A DNA stretch of 64,000 nt from Mycobacterium sp. URHB0044 (GTDB taxonomy: Bacteria > Actinomycetota > Actinomycetes > Mycobacteriales > Mycobacteriaceae): NCBI RefSeq assembly GCF_000620625.1, contig NZ_JIAW01000017.1, forward strand, positions 1 to 64,000, written 5' to 3'. This document shows positions 17,394-25,825 of the stretch, in pieces. Both the position numbers and the translations under genes were made by a program. The notes below the pieces were generated by a model. The model was not told where the DNA came from. It saw only the letters and a program-made list of their open reading frames with translations, and made no database searches. How positions within the stretch are numbered: the stretch's first letter is position 1; each line of letters begins with the position of its first letter.

Positions 17394-18773
17394 TCACAGC
17401 AAGCCGGTCAACGCCTGCAGCGCTGCCGACCACGCGCTCGGGGCTGGCGCGGCAAAGCCGATCACCAGGCCGTCACGGCTGGTGTCGGCGTCGGGGTGGC
17501 GGAACAGGTCGAGGCCTTCGACGGCGAGACGCTGCCACGCCGGGTCTCGAGCGGCGGCGCTCTCGTTGCCGCCTGGAAGTTCGAGGACGACGTGCAGTCC
17601 CGCGGGCATGCCGGTCACCCGGGTGTCCGGCGACGACCGGGCGACCGCTGCCACGAGCTGCTCACGGCGGCGGCGGTACTGCGTGCGCATCGTGCGAATG
17701 TGCCTGTCGTACGAACCGGATTGGATGAATTCGGCCATCGCCAACTGATCGACGAAGCCACACGTCGGCTCGGTATCACCCTTCTGCCGGGCCACCGCCT
17801 CGACGAGCCGATCCGGCACGACGAGCCAGCCGAGCCGAAGCCCGGGGGCCAACGACTTGCTGACCGTACCCATGTAGATCACGCGGTCGGGGTCGACGCC
17901 GTGCAGCGCGCCGACGGGGCTGCGGTCGTAGCGGAATTCGCCGTCGTAGTCGTCCTCGATGATCAGGCCGCCGGTCCTGCGCGCCCAGTCGATGACGGCG
18001 GCGCGGCGGTCGGAGTGCAGCGGCACGCCGATCGGAAACTGGTGCGACGGTGTCAACAGCACACCGCCCACCTCCGGCATGGCGTCCAGCGCATCGACGT
18101 CGGCGCCGTCGGAGTCGATCGCGAGCGGTGGGCAGCGCAGGCCGCGCCCGGCCAGTATCGCTCGTTGCTCGGGCAAGCCGAACGCCTCCACGGCCAGTGC
18201 GCCAACTCCGGTGTCGACCAAGGCGCCGGCTACCAGGCTCAAACCCTCAGCGGCGCCGCAACATACGACGATGTTGTCGGCCCGAGACCGCACTCCGCGT
18301 GCTCGCGCGAGGTATTCCGCAAGAGCGGTGCGCAGCTCGGGCCTGCCGTATGTGTCGGCGTAGCCGAACGCTTCGGAGGGCGCCGCTTGCAGCGCTCGCT
18401 TGACGGCGCGGCTCCACTCCTCGCGGGGAAACGACGACAGGTCGGGGTGGCCGGGGCGCATGTCGTGTTCCGGCCGCCGCGGTGGCGGTCGCTTGGGACG
18501 TGCGGCCCCCGATCGCATGACGCCGGCCGCGCGTTGCGACACCGCAGTGCCGGAACCGTGCCGAGTCGTCAGCCAACCTTCGGCGACGAGTTCCGAGTAC
18601 GCCCGCGCGACGGTGTTTCTCGCCAAACCCAGATCAACGGCCAGGGTGCGGCTCGACGGGAGCCGAGTCCCCGGCGCCAGCCTGCCCGAGCGGATCGCGT
18701 CGCGCAGGGCGTCCATCACGCTGTCTCGCGCACGGCCGTGCGGCCGCTCGAGATGTAGATCCAGCCCTACCAC
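17394..18773 (-). CDS. MocR/PdxR-type GntR-aminotransferase regulator
   Basis: A 459-residue fusion. The first 75 residues form a GntR winged helix (RDAIRSGRLAPGTRLPSSRT, LGLARNTVARAYSELVAEG). The rest is a fold-type I aminotransferase domain with the PLP lysine in GTVSKSLAPGLRLGW. MocR proteins sense PLP or amino-compound adducts and regulate vitamin B6, GABA or taurine genes. The start is GTG 18771-18773, with GAGGTGA upstream inside a perfect inverted repeat. The divergent partner usual for MocR genes is missing; possible direct-repeat sites lie 120-155 bases upstream. Confidence 0.85.
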   Translation of the reverse strand: MVGLDLHLERPHGRARDSVMDALRDAIRSGRLAPGTRLPSSRTLAVDLGLARNTVARAYSELVAEGWLTTRHGSGTAVSQRAAGVMRSGAARPKRPPPRRPEHDMRPGHPDLSSFPREEWSRAVKRALQAAPSEAFGYADTYGRPELRTALAEYLARARGVRSRADNIVVCCGAAEGLSLVAGALVDTGVGALAVEAFGLPEQRAILAGRGLRCPPLAIDSDGADVDALDAMPEVGGVLLTPSHQFPIGVPLHSDRRAAVIDWARRTGGLIIEDDYDGEFRYDRSPVGALHGVDPDRVIYMGTVSKSLAPGLRLGWLVVPDRLVEAVARQKGDTEPTCGFVDQLAMAEFIQSGSYDRHIRTMRTQYRRRREQLVAAVARSSPDTRVTGMPAGLHVVLELPGGNESAAARDPAWQRLAVEGLDLFRHPDADTSRDGLVIGFAAPAPSAWSAALQALTGLL

Positions 18774-18775
18774 GT

Positions 18776-18801
18776 CTGCTCACCTCGGTTCCGGTGAGCA
18801 G
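18776..18801 (-). promoter_or_regulatory. Inverted repeat enclosing the MocR ribosome site
   Basis: CTGCTCACC, eight bases, GGTGAGCAG is a perfect 9-base inverted repeat. On the MocR strand one arm contains the GAGGTGA ribosome site, two bases before the GTG start, so it could be a translational hairpin or an autoregulatory operator. Confidence 0.5.
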
Positions 18802-18893
18802 TCTATGTAGTGGCGCCGCTTCCGATGCGGGCTATGCGAAGTCGACGCGCACCGAGCTGACCCGCGCCCCTTCGCGCTGCCTGCCGACCCCTA

Positions 18894-18927
18894 TAGACCG
18901 ATCGATCTACCTACAGTAGACCAATCG
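18894..18927. promoter_or_regulatory. Direct repeats upstream of MocR gene, possible operator
   Basis: TAGACCGATCG (18894-18904) and TAGACCAATCG (18917-18927) repeat with 23-base periodicity, about two helical turns. TCTAC and GTAGA also form a small dyad between them. MocR regulators usually bind paired direct repeats. Confidence 0.45.
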
Positions 18928-19008
18928 TTCTCCTTGTTGTCCAGTGCAGGACGTCCGTCGGTGCAGCTGAAGTGGAGCGCCTGACTACCCCTGCGCAACG
19001 CTAAGCGC

Positions 19009-19073
19009 GTTTTCTACATCCCGGTCGTCATTTCAGGCGTACCGCGTCGAACGACGACCCTGATGTAGAAAAC
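19009..19073. repeat. Imperfect long inverted repeat
   Basis: GTTTTCTACATC, two mismatched bases, GGTCGTC pairs with GACGACC, two bases, GATGTAGAAAAC around a 23-base loop. It lies between the MocR gene and menB, with no gene inside. Confidence 0.6.
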
Positions 19074-19119
19074 GGACGTAGGACGCGAAAGAGCATCGGT
19101 CGGAAGGCGGGAGCATCGC

Positions 19120-19182
19120 CCCCACCCGGCGATTTGTGGAGTCTCACACGCGGTGACCGCCGGTGAGACTCCACAAATCGCT
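19120..19182. repeat. Dispersed palindromic repeat, copy 1
   Basis: A 63-base element: CCCCACCCGG, then a 19-base arm at 19129-19147 (GCGATTTGTGGAGTCTCAC) perfectly complementary to 19163-19181. It ends on the menB stop codon. A second copy, with the flank also conserved, lies at 34881-34943. It could be a REP/MITE-like element and also act as a terminator. Confidence 0.75.
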
Positions 19183-20096
19183 TAGAAGTAGCGGGGGAAG
19201 TTCGACCAGTCGGGGTCGCGCTTCTCCAGGAACGCGTCACGGCCCTCGACGGCTTCGTCGGTCATGTACGCCAATCGGGTGGCCTCACCGGCGAACACCT
19301 GCTGGCCGACCAGCCCGTCGTCGATCAGGTTGAACGAGAACTTCAGCATCCGGACGGCCTGCGGCGACTTGCCGTTGATCTCCGAAGCCCATTGCAGCCC
19401 AACGGTTTCCAGCTCGGCGTGGTCGACGACTTCGTTGACGGCGCCCATCGCGTGCATCTGTTCGGCGGTGTAGGGGCGGCCGAGGAAGAAGATCTCGCGG
19501 GCGAACTTCTGTCCCGCCTGACGGGCGAGATACGCGCTGCCGTAGCCGCCGTCGAAGCTGCCGACGTCGGCGTCGGTCTGCTTGAACCGGGCGTGCTCGC
19601 GGCTGGCCAGCGTCAGGTCGCACACCACGTGCAGGCTGTGGCCACCGCCGGCGGCCCACCCGTTGACCAGGCAAATCACGGGCTTGGGCATGAACCGGAT
19701 CAGCCGCTGCACCTCCAGGATGTGCAGCCGGCCCGCCTGCGCGGGGTCGACGGTGTCGGCCGTCTCGCCGGAGGCGTACTGGTAGCCGGTGCGGCCGCGG
19801 ATGCGTTGGTCCCCGCCGGAGCAGAACGCCCAGCCGCCGTCCTTGGGGGACGGCCCGTTGCCGGTGAGCAGCACGACGCCGACGTCGGACGACATCCGCG
19901 CGTGATCGAGCACGCGGTAGAGCTCGTCGACGGTGTGCGGCCGAAATGCGTTGCGTACCTCCGGCCGATCGAACGCGATGCGGACGGTCGGCTGCCTGAC
20001 GCCGTCGATGACATGGCGGTGGTAGGTGATGTCGGTCAGGTCGAATCCGGCGACGGGCTGCCACAGCGACGGGTCGAACGGGTTGTCAGCGCTCAC
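19182..20096 (-). CDS. menB: 1,4-dihydroxy-2-naphthoyl-CoA synthase
   Basis: A 304-residue crotonase-family enzyme that cyclises o-succinylbenzoyl-CoA in menaquinone synthesis. It is recognisable throughout: FNRPEVRNAFRP-type segment near residue 40, DGGWAFCSGGDQRIRGR with the oxyanion-hole glycines, and the active-site region DADVGSFDGGYGSAYLAR. The GTG at 20094-20096 (VSADNPFDP) has TACAGT seven bases upstream and no ribosome site, indicating a leaderless start; earlier GTG or TTG codons up to 20144 are possible. M. tuberculosis has a VapBC pair beside menB that is absent here. Confidence 0.95.
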   Translation of the reverse strand: MSADNPFDPSLWQPVAGFDLTDITYHRHVIDGVRQPTVRIAFDRPEVRNAFRPHTVDELYRVLDHARMSSDVGVVLLTGNGPSPKDGGWAFCSGGDQRIRGRTGYQYASGETADTVDPAQAGRLHILEVQRLIRFMPKPVICLVNGWAAGGGHSLHVVCDLTLASREHARFKQTDADVGSFDGGYGSAYLARQAGQKFAREIFFLGRPYTAEQMHAMGAVNEVVDHAELETVGLQWASEINGKSPQAVRMLKFSFNLIDDGLVGQQVFAGEATRLAYMTDEAVEGRDAFLEKRDPDWSNFPRYF

Positions 20097-20103
20097 CCGG
20101 TCG

Positions 20104-20109
20104 ACTGTA
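20104..20109 (-). promoter_or_regulatory. -10 element of leaderless menB promoter
   Basis: TACAGT on the minus strand lies seven bases before the menB GTG. It fits the TANNNT consensus and the spacing of mycobacterial leaderless transcripts. Confidence 0.5.
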
Positions 20110-20116
20110 GAGCGGC

Positions 20117-20142
20117 GTTTCACAGACACCGCCCAGGGGTAC
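20117..20142 (+). promoter_or_regulatory. SigF-type promoter
   Basis: GTTT, 16 bases, GGGTAC matches the SigF consensus and lies 50 bases before the lipoprotein ATG. It is back-to-back with the menB promoter. Confidence 0.6.
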
Positions 20143-20191
20143 AAGATCGCCGCGACGGTGCGCTACCGCACCACGAACAGGGAGGACCACG

Positions 20192-20467
20192 ATGAAGCGG
20201 TCAGCAGGCGTGATTGTGTCGGCCATGGTTGCGGGCGTGATGCTCGTCGGTTGCTCGCCGGCTGTCACGGGCGGGGATACCAAGTGCAAGGACTACATCG
20301 GTTCGGACGAAAAGGGCCAGAACGATGCGGTCGCGAAGATGCTGAAGGACGAGAAGGGCACCGATGCGGCTCAGCTGGAGATCACCGGTACCCGGTTGTC
20401 GGTGATGACGTTCTGTCAGACCGCGGGCAAGCAGGACAGCAAGATCAAGGAGGCGCCGCACCTGTAG
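20192..20467 (+). CDS. Small secreted lipoprotein, HdeA-like candidate
   Basis: A 91-residue protein with signal peptide and lipobox (MLVGC, Cys about residue 21). The mature part has two further cysteines (TKCKDY and TFCQTA) that could pair, in a layout like the mycobacterial proteins annotated as HdeA-type acid-stress chaperones; that label is tentative. A GGGAGG ribosome site precedes the ATG. The SigF-type promoter upstream fits a stress-induced envelope protein. Confidence 0.72.
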   Translation: MKRSAGVIVSAMVAGVMLVGCSPAVTGGDTKCKDYIGSDEKGQNDAVAKMLKDEKGTDAAQLEITGTRLSVMTFCQTAGKQDSKIKEAPHL

Positions 20468-20474
20468 CCGAGCG

Positions 20475-20933
20475 TTACACCGGGTCGAACCGGAAGACGG
20501 CGCACCGCCCGGCGAGTGCCTCGAACTCGTCGGGCGTGCCGTCGGTGACCAGACCGGAGCGCTTCATGAAGCTGACGCCCGTCGGCACCAGGATCGGAAA
20601 CTGGCGCAGCAGCGGACGGGCCTCGTCGGCGCCGAGTTCCACCATGCGGACGGTCTGGGCGACCTTGCCGGACGTCAGTGTCGCGGTCTCGGCGGCGCGG
20701 GCGTTCTTCACCCAGTCCGCCCCTGGAAAACCGGCGACGACGTAGCGCTTGCCATCGACGGTCATCGGCGTGATGGGCGTCGAGCGCGGCGCTCCCGACG
20801 CCCGGCCGGGCACCGTCAGCACGACGGGACCTTCCTTGCCCGAGATCGGCAGGCCCCGCCGCAGCATGAACATGAAGACCTTGTTCATCGGCTTGAGCCA
20901 CCACGGCGGTTTGATACGCGTGTCGTCAGCCAT
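20475..20933 (-). CDS. F420(deazaflavin)-dependent nitroreductase-family protein
   Basis: A 152-residue split-barrel protein of the Ddn/FDOR-A type. The run VVLTVPGRASGAPRSTPITP followed by GKRYVVAGFPGADWVKNARA is typical of F420-binding members, the first basic cluster contacting the F420 tail. It probably uses F420H2 to reduce quinones or other electrophiles at the membrane. It converges with the lipoprotein gene, leaving seven bases between stops. Confidence 0.82.
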   Translation of the reverse strand: MADDTRIKPPWWLKPMNKVFMFMLRRGLPISGKEGPVVLTVPGRASGAPRSTPITPMTVDGKRYVVAGFPGADWVKNARAAETATLTSGKVAQTVRMVELGADEARPLLRQFPILVPTGVSFMKRSGLVTDGTPDEFEALAGRCAVFRFDPV

Positions 20934-20943
20934 GGTCTGAATC

Positions 20944-21630
20944 CTAGACGGCGATGCCGTTCGCCTTCAGTGCCTCGATCAGGCCGTCGGGCCGTTCGGT
21001 CGTGGGCAGTGGGTCGACGAGTGCGAAGCCGCAGCCGACGGTTTGAGCGGCGCCGTCGGCCTCTTCGCTGTCGCCCACCATGAGGGCTTCGGCCGCGCTC
21101 ACGCCGAGCCGGGACAGCGTGGTCTCGAAGATCTCGGGGTTCGGCTTGACGACGCCGACTTCGAAGGAGAGGACGAACTCCGTGACGTGGTCGGCCGCTC
21201 CGATCGTTTGGAACGCCGGCCGGACGTCGAACGGGATGTTGGAGACGATCGCGGTCTTGATGCCGCGGTCGTGCAGGCCCGCCAGCACGGCGGCGGTATC
21301 GGGATACGGGGTCCAGCTGGACGGTTCGATGACGCGGCTGTAGAGCGACTCGGCGTGATGGTCGGCCAGCCCGGATTCCCGCAGCACGTGCAGGTAGGCC
21401 TCACGGTGCAGGTGCGGGGCCAGGTCGCGGTTCACCCACGCCTCGTAGGTCTTCGGGTCCATGTCGACGGACCGCCCGGTCGGCGCGGTGAGGCGACGCA
21501 TCAACTCGGCCTGCACGTGACCGTCGACCTCGCGCTCGTCGACCTCCATTCCGGCGAACCAGCTGTCGTCCTCCTCCAGTCGGAAGAGCGTCCCGGAGAA
21601 GTCGAAGAGCACTGCGCGCACTCGCTCCAT
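20944..21630 (-). CDS. HAD-superfamily hydrolase
   Basis: A 228-residue HAD phosphatase-like protein. Motif I is LFDFSGTLF, in which the second Asp of the usual DxD is replaced by Ser, motif II is TAIVSNIP, motif III the Lys in GVVKPNPEIF, and motif IV VGDSEEADG. The DxS variant of motif I weakens an acid/base role, so activity may differ from standard phosphatases. The ATG at 21628-21630 begins the motif-bearing N-terminus. The following F420 gene begins 10 bases beyond its stop. Confidence 0.8.
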   Translation of the reverse strand: MERVRAVLFDFSGTLFRLEEDDSWFAGMEVDEREVDGHVQAELMRRLTAPTGRSVDMDPKTYEAWVNRDLAPHLHREAYLHVLRESGLADHHAESLYSRVIEPSSWTPYPDTAAVLAGLHDRGIKTAIVSNIPFDVRPAFQTIGAADHVTEFVLSFEVGVVKPNPEIFETTLSRLGVSAAEALMVGDSEEADGAAQTVGCGFALVDPLPTTERPDGLIEALKANGIAV

Positions 21631-21715
21631 GGTGTCATCGTGCCATCCGCCGCCACTGCTTCGCCGCTCACGGTGAAAAGCCAAGCAATACAACTCAATC
21701 GGGCATGGGCAGTTG

Positions 21716-22858
21716 TCAGCCCGGAAGGATCGTGTTGTCCATTCCACCGTTGTCGATCTCGGGCGCGCCGGCGCGGAACGTGATGACGTTGTGGCTGCCC
21801 GTGGCCGTGATGGTGTCGGCGACGTCGACGGCGACGTGGTTGTTGACGCCCGAGACGGTGACGCTGAGGCAGTGCCCGGTGATGTCGACGGTGTCCGCGG
21901 AGCCGCTGACCGTCACCGCGTTGAGGTTGCAGGTGATGCTCTCGTATTGATTGGCGCCGCTGACCAACACCTCCGCGCCCGGTTCCGGGATGACCGACGA
22001 AGTGGGGATTCGCACCGTCGTACGGGGTGCGGGGGAGACGCCCGCCGTGACGGCCGTCTTCGACGCCGAGAACAAGAACACGGCCAGGCCAATCCAGCCG
22101 ACCATGATGAGCAACCAGCACACCATCCCGATCACCAACCGGATCCGCAGCTTGCCGACCCATTGGCCCGATTCGTCCCGGTCGAGGTCGTACGGGAACG
22201 CGGTCACGCACAACGCCCGCGACGGTTTCCGCTGATCGGCCAGGATCACGCCGTCGATGTACTCCCGCCCGCCGACGACGAGCTCGCCCTGTTGGCCGTC
22301 GAGCGCGTAGCGAATCCGGGTCTTCGTCTTCGGCCCGCTCCACATCGGGCGGCTGACCTGCCATCCGCGCGCAACGGGAAGGACCACGTTGGAATAGGTG
22401 GTGCCACTGAAGTACGTCGCCTGCGAAAGCACCTCGGTGCCGGTGACCGTTGCCACCTGGCCCCACTTGAGCAGCGCCAACCGGGTCATCGCGCCCCGAA
22501 CGTGGAGTCCATAGATGCCGAGCAGGGAAAGGACCGCCGCCGGCAGGAACGCTTCGGGCAGCGTGATCCACACGATGATCGGCGGGATCGCGACCATGAA
22601 GAGGAAGAAGACGTACCACCAGCGGAACGGCAGGATCTCGGCGATCAGGAACTCCCACGGAACCCTCCGGGGAGCCGACGCGAGCGGCGCCCCGTACTCG
22701 CCCGACGACACCGGTTGCTGCGCACCGGGATTCAGCCAACTGGAGTAACCCCCTGGACCGCCGCCCGCCCGCAGTTGCTCGAACAGCGCGGTGGCCTTCG
22801 CCTCGGCCAGCTGCCGCTCGAGCTCCGCGACGCGCTGCTCGGGATCTTGGGGGTTCAT
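21716..22858 (-). CDS. Membrane protein with C-terminal DUF3060-like repeat domain
   Basis: A 380-residue protein. A short coiled coil (DPEQRVAELERQLAEAKATALFEQ) opens it, then paired TM helices near residues 75-120, a soluble domain with WSGPKTKTRIRYALDG, another TM pair near 235-265, and an exported beta-repeat tail. The tail (VSGSADTVDITGHC, VSGVNNHVAVDVADTI, GSHNVITFRAG) matches the DUF3060 pattern of mycobacterial secreted proteins. Function unknown. The ATG at 22856-22858 is preferred to one six codons upstream. Confidence 0.72.
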   Translation of the reverse strand: MNPQDPEQRVAELERQLAEAKATALFEQLRAGGGPGGYSSWLNPGAQQPVSSGEYGAPLASAPRRVPWEFLIAEILPFRWWYVFFLFMVAIPPIIVWITLPEAFLPAAVLSLLGIYGLHVRGAMTRLALLKWGQVATVTGTEVLSQATYFSGTTYSNVVLPVARGWQVSRPMWSGPKTKTRIRYALDGQQGELVVGGREYIDGVILADQRKPSRALCVTAFPYDLDRDESGQWVGKLRIRLVIGMVCWLLIMVGWIGLAVFLFSASKTAVTAGVSPAPRTTVRIPTSSVIPEPGAEVLVSGANQYESITCNLNAVTVSGSADTVDITGHCLSVTVSGVNNHVAVDVADTITATGSHNVITFRAGAPEIDNGGMDNTILPG

Positions 22859-22896
22859 CGACAGATGTTCCCACATCTAGCTGGCAGCCAGCGTCG

Positions 22897-24144
22897 TCAG
22901 CCGCCGCGGGCGCGCTCGGCCTTGCCGGCCAACACTTCTCGTTCTCGCTCATTCGTGGTCAGGGCTGCCGCGGCGTCGAACTCGGCGGCGGCCTCGCCTC
23001 GCCGGCCCAGTCGCATCAACAGTTCGCCGCGCACGCTGGGCAACAGGTAGGAGCCGTTCAGTCCGGTGATCCCGTCGACGAGCGCGAGGCCCTCGGCGGG
23101 GCCCGAGGCCATGGCCACCGCGACGGCGCGGTTCAGTTCGATGACGGGCGACGGCGAGATCTGCAGCAGCCCGTCGTATAGCGACACGATGCGCTTCCAG
23201 TCGGTGTCGGCGGCGGTGGGAGCGTCGGCGTGACATTCGGCCAGCGCGGCCTGCAGCGCGTAGGGGCCCCAACCGATTCCCTTGCGCTGCAACGTCTCCG
23301 CGGCGCGCTCGAGTGCGGCGACGCCGCGTCGGATCTGGGCGCGGTCCCACTTCGTCCGATCCTGGTCCTCCAGGAGGATCGGTCGACCGTGGGCGTCGGT
23401 GCGGGCGCCGAACCGTGACGACTGGAATTCCATCAGCGCCACCAGCCCGTGCACCTCGGCCTGGTCGGGGATGAGCGCCGCCAGACTGCGGCCGAGACGC
23501 AATGCCTCGGTGCACAATTCGTCACGGATCCAGCGTTGCCCGAACGAGGCGGAGTAGCCCTCGTTGTAGATCAGGTAGATCACGCCAAGCACCGCCGAGA
23601 GCCGTTGCGGATATTCCGCCGGGTCGGGCACCTCGAACGGCACCCCCGCGTCGCCGAGCGTCTTCTTGGCCCGAACGATGCGTTGGGCGATCGTCGCCTT
23701 GGGCGCCAGGAACGCACGCGCGATCTCCTCGGTGGTCAAACCGCCGACCACCCGCAGCGTCAGCGCGATCTGGTTCTCCCGGCTCAGCACGGGGTGCGTC
23801 GAGATGAAGATCAGCCGCAGCACGTCGTCGTCGATGCGGTCGGGATCCCACGCCTCATCAACGTGCGTCTCCAACTCGCGGGCCAGCGTCGTGTACTTGG
23901 CGTCGAGGCGGTCCTGCCGACGCCAGTAGTCGATCGCCTTGCGCTTCGCGACGGTCGTCAGCCACGCGCCGGCGTTGCGCGGCACGCCCGTGGTGGGCCA
24001 CTGCTCGAGCGCGTCGACCAGCGCGTCGGCCGCCAGGTCCTCGGCCAGGCCGACGTCACCGACGGCGCGGGTCAGCGTCGCGACGATCTTCGCGGCCTCC
24101 ATCCGCCACACCGCGTCGACGGTCTCCTGGAGGTCGGTGGCCAC
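22897..24144 (-). CDS. ECF sigma factor with C-terminal TPR-like domain (ECF42 type)
   Basis: A 415-residue ECF sigma factor. Region 2 includes EDLAADALVDALEQWP and AWLTTVAKRKAIDYWRR; region 4 is IALTLRVVGGLTTEEIARAF with APKATIAQRIVRAKK. The following 200 residues contain helical repeats (VALMEFQSSR, RAVAVAMASGPAEGLALVDG, RGELLMRLGRRGEAAAEFDAA). This domain order defines ECF42, a group known to accompany DGPF/YCII-type proteins, and one is encoded 1.7 kb away. No anti-sigma factor is present; in ECF42 the C-terminal extension is thought to provide control. Confidence 0.87.
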   Translation of the reverse strand: MATDLQETVDAVWRMEAAKIVATLTRAVGDVGLAEDLAADALVDALEQWPTTGVPRNAGAWLTTVAKRKAIDYWRRQDRLDAKYTTLARELETHVDEAWDPDRIDDDVLRLIFISTHPVLSRENQIALTLRVVGGLTTEEIARAFLAPKATIAQRIVRAKKTLGDAGVPFEVPDPAEYPQRLSAVLGVIYLIYNEGYSASFGQRWIRDELCTEALRLGRSLAALIPDQAEVHGLVALMEFQSSRFGARTDAHGRPILLEDQDRTKWDRAQIRRGVAALERAAETLQRKGIGWGPYALQAALAECHADAPTAADTDWKRIVSLYDGLLQISPSPVIELNRAVAVAMASGPAEGLALVDGITGLNGSYLLPSVRGELLMRLGRRGEAAAEFDAAAALTTNEREREVLAGKAERARGG

Positions 24145-24171
24145 GCGCCCATTCTGCCGCGCAGGAAAGTC

Positions 24172-25773
24172 CTACCCGACGGCCCGGCCCGCGCCCTCCC
24201 AGAACTGCGCGCGCACGGCCTTCTTGTCGGGCTTGCCGAGCGCGGTCACCGGCACCGAGTCGACGACGATCACCTGCTTGGGCGCCTGCACCGAACCCTT
24301 GCGATCCTTGACGGCGGCCTGGATCTCGGCGGTCATCGTCGCCACCGACTCGTCGTCGGTTGGCGCGTCGGGCCGCAACACCACCACGGCCGTCACGGCC
24401 TCGCCCCACTTCTCGTCGGGCGTGCCGATCACGCACACCTGTGCAACCGAAGGATGCTCTGCGACAACGTCTTCGACCTCACGCGGGAACACGTTGAAGC
24501 CGCCGGTGACGATCATGTCCTTGGTGCGGTCGACGATGTACCAGAAGCCGTCCTCGTCCTCGCGGGCCAGGTCGCCGGTATGCATCCAGCCGTCGCGGAA
24601 CGTCTCGGCCGTCGCCTCCGGCAGGTGCCAGTAGCCGCCCGACAGCAGCGGCCCCGACACGCAGATCTCGCCAACTTCACCTTGCGCCACCGGCTTTCCG
24701 TCCTCGCCGAGCAGCGCGGTCCGGCAGAACAGCGTCGGGCGCCCACACGACGTCAGCCGCTTCTCGTCGTGATCGCCCTTGGCCAGGTACGTGATCACCA
24801 TCGGCGCCTCGGACTGGCCGTAGTACTGCGCGAAGATCGGGCCGAAACGCCGGATGGCCTCGGCCAGCCGCACGGGGTTCATCGCCGAGGCGCCGTAGTA
24901 CACCGTCTCCAGCGACGACAGGTCGCGCGTGTGCGAATCCGGATGGTCCATCAGCGCGTAGATCATCGACGGCACCAGCATCGTCGCGGTGATCTTCTGC
25001 TCCTCGATCACCCGCAGCACCTCGGCGGGGTCGAACTTCGACAGCACGATCATCTCGCCGCCCTTGACGACCGTCGGCACGAAGAACGCCGCGCCGGCAT
25101 GCGACAGCGGGGTGCACATCAGGAAGCGCGGATGCTCGGGCCACTCCCACTCGGCGAGCTGGATGGTCGTCATCGTGGTGATCGACTGCACGGTGCCGAT
25201 GACGCCCTTGGGCTTGCCGGTGGTTCCACCCGTGTAGGTCAGCCCGCCGATGTGATCGGTCGGCAGGTCCGCGGCGACCAGTGGCTTCGGCGGGTACTTC
25301 GCGGCCTCGGCGCTCAGGTCCACGGCCACGTCCGCGAGTTCGGAGGGAACCGGGCCGATGGTCAGCACCTGCTTGAGCGAGGGCACCTTCTCCAGCAAGC
25401 CCAGCGCCCGCTCGACGAACATCGGCACCGGATCGATGATCAGCGACGTGATGCCGGCGTCCGAGAGCACGTAGGCGTGATCGTCGAGCGAGCCGAGAGG
25501 GTGTAGTGCCGTGCGCCGGTAGCCCTGGGTCTGGCCGGCGCCGATGATCATCAGCACCTCGGGCCGGTTCAGCGACAGCAGGCCGACGGCCGTGCCGGTG
25601 CCCGCGCCGAGCGACTCGAACGCCTGAATGTACTGGCTGATGCGCTCGGCGAGCTGTCCGCCGGTGAGCGTCGTGTCACCGAGGAACAGCACCGGCTTGT
25701 CCTTGTTGCGCTTCAACGCGCCGACGGTGAGGTGTCCGGAGTGGATGGGATGGCGCAGCAGCTCGTCACTCAT
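24172..25773 (-). CDS. fadD8: Fatty acyl-AMP/CoA ligase (FadD8-like)
   Basis: A 533-residue ANL ligase. The P-loop is TYTGGTTGKPKGVIG, the aromatic/adenine motif QYYGQSEAPM, the hinge DGWMHTGDLARED, the R/K pivot IVDRTKDMIVTGGFNVFP, and the terminal Lys in VTALGKPDKKAV. Position between the menB block and the Rv0552-like amidohydrolase matches fadD8. The ATG at 25771-25773 begins the conserved region. The acyl substrate is unknown. It separates the ECF42 sigma factor from its probable DGPF partner. Confidence 0.88.
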   Translation of the reverse strand: MSDELLRHPIHSGHLTVGALKRNKDKPVLFLGDTTLTGGQLAERISQYIQAFESLGAGTGTAVGLLSLNRPEVLMIIGAGQTQGYRRTALHPLGSLDDHAYVLSDAGITSLIIDPVPMFVERALGLLEKVPSLKQVLTIGPVPSELADVAVDLSAEAAKYPPKPLVAADLPTDHIGGLTYTGGTTGKPKGVIGTVQSITTMTTIQLAEWEWPEHPRFLMCTPLSHAGAAFFVPTVVKGGEMIVLSKFDPAEVLRVIEEQKITATMLVPSMIYALMDHPDSHTRDLSSLETVYYGASAMNPVRLAEAIRRFGPIFAQYYGQSEAPMVITYLAKGDHDEKRLTSCGRPTLFCRTALLGEDGKPVAQGEVGEICVSGPLLSGGYWHLPEATAETFRDGWMHTGDLAREDEDGFWYIVDRTKDMIVTGGFNVFPREVEDVVAEHPSVAQVCVIGTPDEKWGEAVTAVVVLRPDAPTDDESVATMTAEIQAAVKDRKGSVQAPKQVIVVDSVPVTALGKPDKKAVRAQFWEGAGRAVG

Positions 25774-25825
25774 ACGAGACAGACTAGAACGTGTTACAGA
25801 ACGAGCTGCTGCGCATCCGCATTTA

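Larger units (their letters stand above)
18774..19181. other. 408-base intergenic region between MocR gene and menB
   Basis: No convincing gene. It holds the MocR ribosome-site hairpin, a pair of direct repeats, a long imperfect inverted repeat and one copy of a dispersed palindromic repeat, each listed separately. Confidence 0.7.

Noticed and set aside
19028..19240. 70-codon minus-strand frame before menB
   Set aside because: It spans a palindromic repeat and inverted repeat arms and overlaps the menB end; no ribosome site.
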